DNA from: JBEKSX01 sp049516635 | GTDB taxonomy: Bacteria > Bacteroidota > Ignavibacteria > Tepidaquicellales > OLB5 | Assembly: GCA_049516635.1 (NCBI GenBank) | Contig: JBEKSX010000074.1 | Span: 1 to 15,334, forward strand | Direction of reading: 5' to 3' | Length of the DNA stretch: 15,334 nt | Shown: one piece after another, positions 14,343-15,334 of the stretch | How the letters are laid out: each line of letters opens with the position of its first letter | Numbering within the stretch: the stretch's first letter is position 1 | Made by a program: the position numbers and the translations under genes | The notes under the pieces: generated by a model | Told to the model about the DNA's origin: nothing | The model's database searches: none | Seen by the model: the letters and a program-made list of their open reading frames with translations, nothing else

Positions 14343-15334
14343 TTGGTTTCAGAAAGGATAAAATATCCGCAGCTTGAAAAGCTCTTCAAAAAGCACTTCG
14401 GCGAGAACATTACTAACACCAATCCTTTAAGCTCACACGGTTCCGACAGGCAAATAATAAGAATATGGAATGGAACCGGTAAGACTTTTATAGGTATAAT
14501 CAATGAGAACTTAGGTGAGAACAAAGCATTTCTGAATTTTTCCCTTCACTTTCGAAAGTACGGGCTCAACGTTCCGGAAATCTACTGCATATCGGACGAT
14601 AATAAATCTTACATAATGGAAGACCTCGGTGACACAACACTCTTCAATAAGATAAATGCCAGACCCGGTGGAAGCTTCAGAGAAACGGAAATTGACCTGT
14701 ATAAAAGTGCTATCAATGAGCTGTTAAAATTTCAAATCGAGGCAGGAAATACACTAGATTATTCTTACTGTTACCAGTATCCTGAGTTCGGCAAAGAAAA
14801 TATTGAGCAGGACTTAAAATATTTCAAACAAAGATTTTTAATAAATTTTTATAAGAGTACGCTTGACGAGAACAGGCTTAATACAGAGCTTGATATTATA
14901 AAGGGATACGCATTGGAGGTTCCGCGAATTTACTTCCTGTACAGAGATTTCCAGTCAAGGAATATAATGTTAAAGAATGATGAGCTATATTTCATCGATT
15001 ACCAGTCGGGCAGAAAAGGAGCATTGCAATATGACCTGGCGTCATTATTGTATGATGCGAAGGCGAATATACCCCAAACCATAAGAGAATTACTGACAGA
15101 ATATTATATTGTTCAGGCTAAAAAGTACATTAGAATTGATGAGGAGGAATTCAGAAACCACTTTTGGTATTTTGCTCTAATCAGGATTTTACAGGCGATG
15201 GGGGCATATGGCTACCTCGGAATAGTTAAAGGAAAAACTAATTTCCTTGAAAGCATCCCGTTTGCATTAAAGAACATCAACTTCATACTGGAAAATAAAA
15301 TAAATGATAAGAAATTAAGTTATATAAAAAAAAT
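14343..15334 (+). CDS. AmgK-like sugar kinase / aminoglycoside phosphotransferase fold (COG3178 type), 3' end outside window
   Basis: The frame is open for 330 codons to the end of the window. It has the two-lobed APH/choline-kinase fold. GSDRQIIRIW (29-38) is the nucleotide-loop region and ENKAFLNFSLHF (53-64) a typical following helix. MEDLGDTTLF (90-99) is the hinge. YRDFQSRNIM (200-209) is the catalytic loop with base D202 and N207, and FIDYQSGRKGALQYDLASLLYD (217-238) holds the metal Asp219. The Tyr in place of His before RD is usual in this subgroup. Characterised AmgK phosphorylates N-acetylmuramate at the anomeric position in peptidoglycan recycling; some relatives continue into a RapZ-like or nucleotidyltransferase module, which here would be beyond the window. 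The start is TTG at 14343, directly after the M1 stop. AGGAG at 14335-14339 is only 3 bp ahead, and no ATG fits before the conserved region. Confidence 0.85.
   Translation, partial: MVSERIKYPQLEKLFKKHFGENITNTNPLSSHGSDRQIIRIWNGTGKTFIGIINENLGENKAFLNFSLHFRKYGLNVPEIYCISDDNKSYIMEDLGDTTLFNKINARPGGSFRETEIDLYKSAINELLKFQIEAGNTLDYSYCYQYPEFGKENIEQDLKYFKQRFLINFYKSTLDENRLNTELDIIKGYALEVPRIYFLYRDFQSRNIMLKNDELYFIDYQSGRKGALQYDLASLLYDAKANIPQTIRELLTEYYIVQAKKYIRIDEEEFRNHFWYFALIRILQAMGAYGYLGIVKGKTNFLESIPFALKNINFILENKINDKKLSYIKK

Overview
The window looks like chromosomal DNA of a bacterium from the FCB group (Bacteroidota, Ignavibacteriota and Chlorobi side), with Ignavibacteriota my best guess. The reasons are the AT-leaning composition, the scarcity of strong Shine-Dalgarno sequences and the A-rich leaders before several starts, the many secreted or lipid-anchored proteins, a GTP-type PEP carboxykinase, a DUF6600 Trp-rich protein, an AmgK-like kinase of the YRDFQSRN type, and abundant C-rich/G-rich palindromes with DUF559 nuclease genes. 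The taxonomy is inferred; no rRNA or marker tree is available here. No rRNA, tRNA, CRISPR array or phage genes were recognised.

Layout. 1-1190 (+) is the 3' part of an M1-peptidase-fold gene whose zinc and catalytic residues are all replaced (a pseudo-peptidase). 1242-1791 (+) holds a stand-alone GIY-YIG protein and a small two-helix membrane protein with a strong ribosome site. 1832-1990 is a stack of three inverted repeats that leads into a 438-bp cassette (1960-2397) with a DUF559 nuclease on the minus strand. 2407-4197 (-) is pckG. 4324-5295 (-) is a secreted protein of unknown function. A divergent intergenic region carries a solitary palindrome of the cassette type, followed by dapA (5560-6453, +). 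6545-7528 (-) is a secreted DUF6600 protein. 9948-7721 (-) contains a small lipoprotein, a TPR lipoprotein and a DUF58 protein. 10092-10196 is a nested inverted repeat beside the second DUF559 cassette (10198-10633). 10779-12293 (+) is an aldehyde dehydrogenase with a strong terminator hairpin. 12480-14342 (+) is an intact, membrane-anchored M1 aminopeptidase, followed without a gap by an AmgK-like sugar kinase that runs off the window.

Most genes are housekeeping: gluconeogenesis (pckG), lysine/peptidoglycan precursor synthesis (dapA), aldehyde oxidation, peptide turnover, and possibly cell-wall sugar recycling (AmgK-like kinase). The TPR lipoprotein and DUF58 genes form a likely operon, and the second M1 gene and the kinase form another.

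The most unusual structure is the pair of DUF559 cassettes. Each is about 437 bp and bounded by inverted terminal repeats whose outer half is itself a palindrome. The upstream repeat supplies a purine-rich ribosome site for the nuclease gene, and the downstream repeat encodes the protein's last residues (NPPxPLS) and its stop codon. The ends of the two cassettes are nearly identical, while the two proteins are only about 61 % identical by eye. A related palindrome without a gene lies at 5376-5412. This looks like a minimal repeat-plus-nuclease mobile unit, comparable in logic to REP/RAYT systems but with a PD-(D/E)xK-type nuclease.
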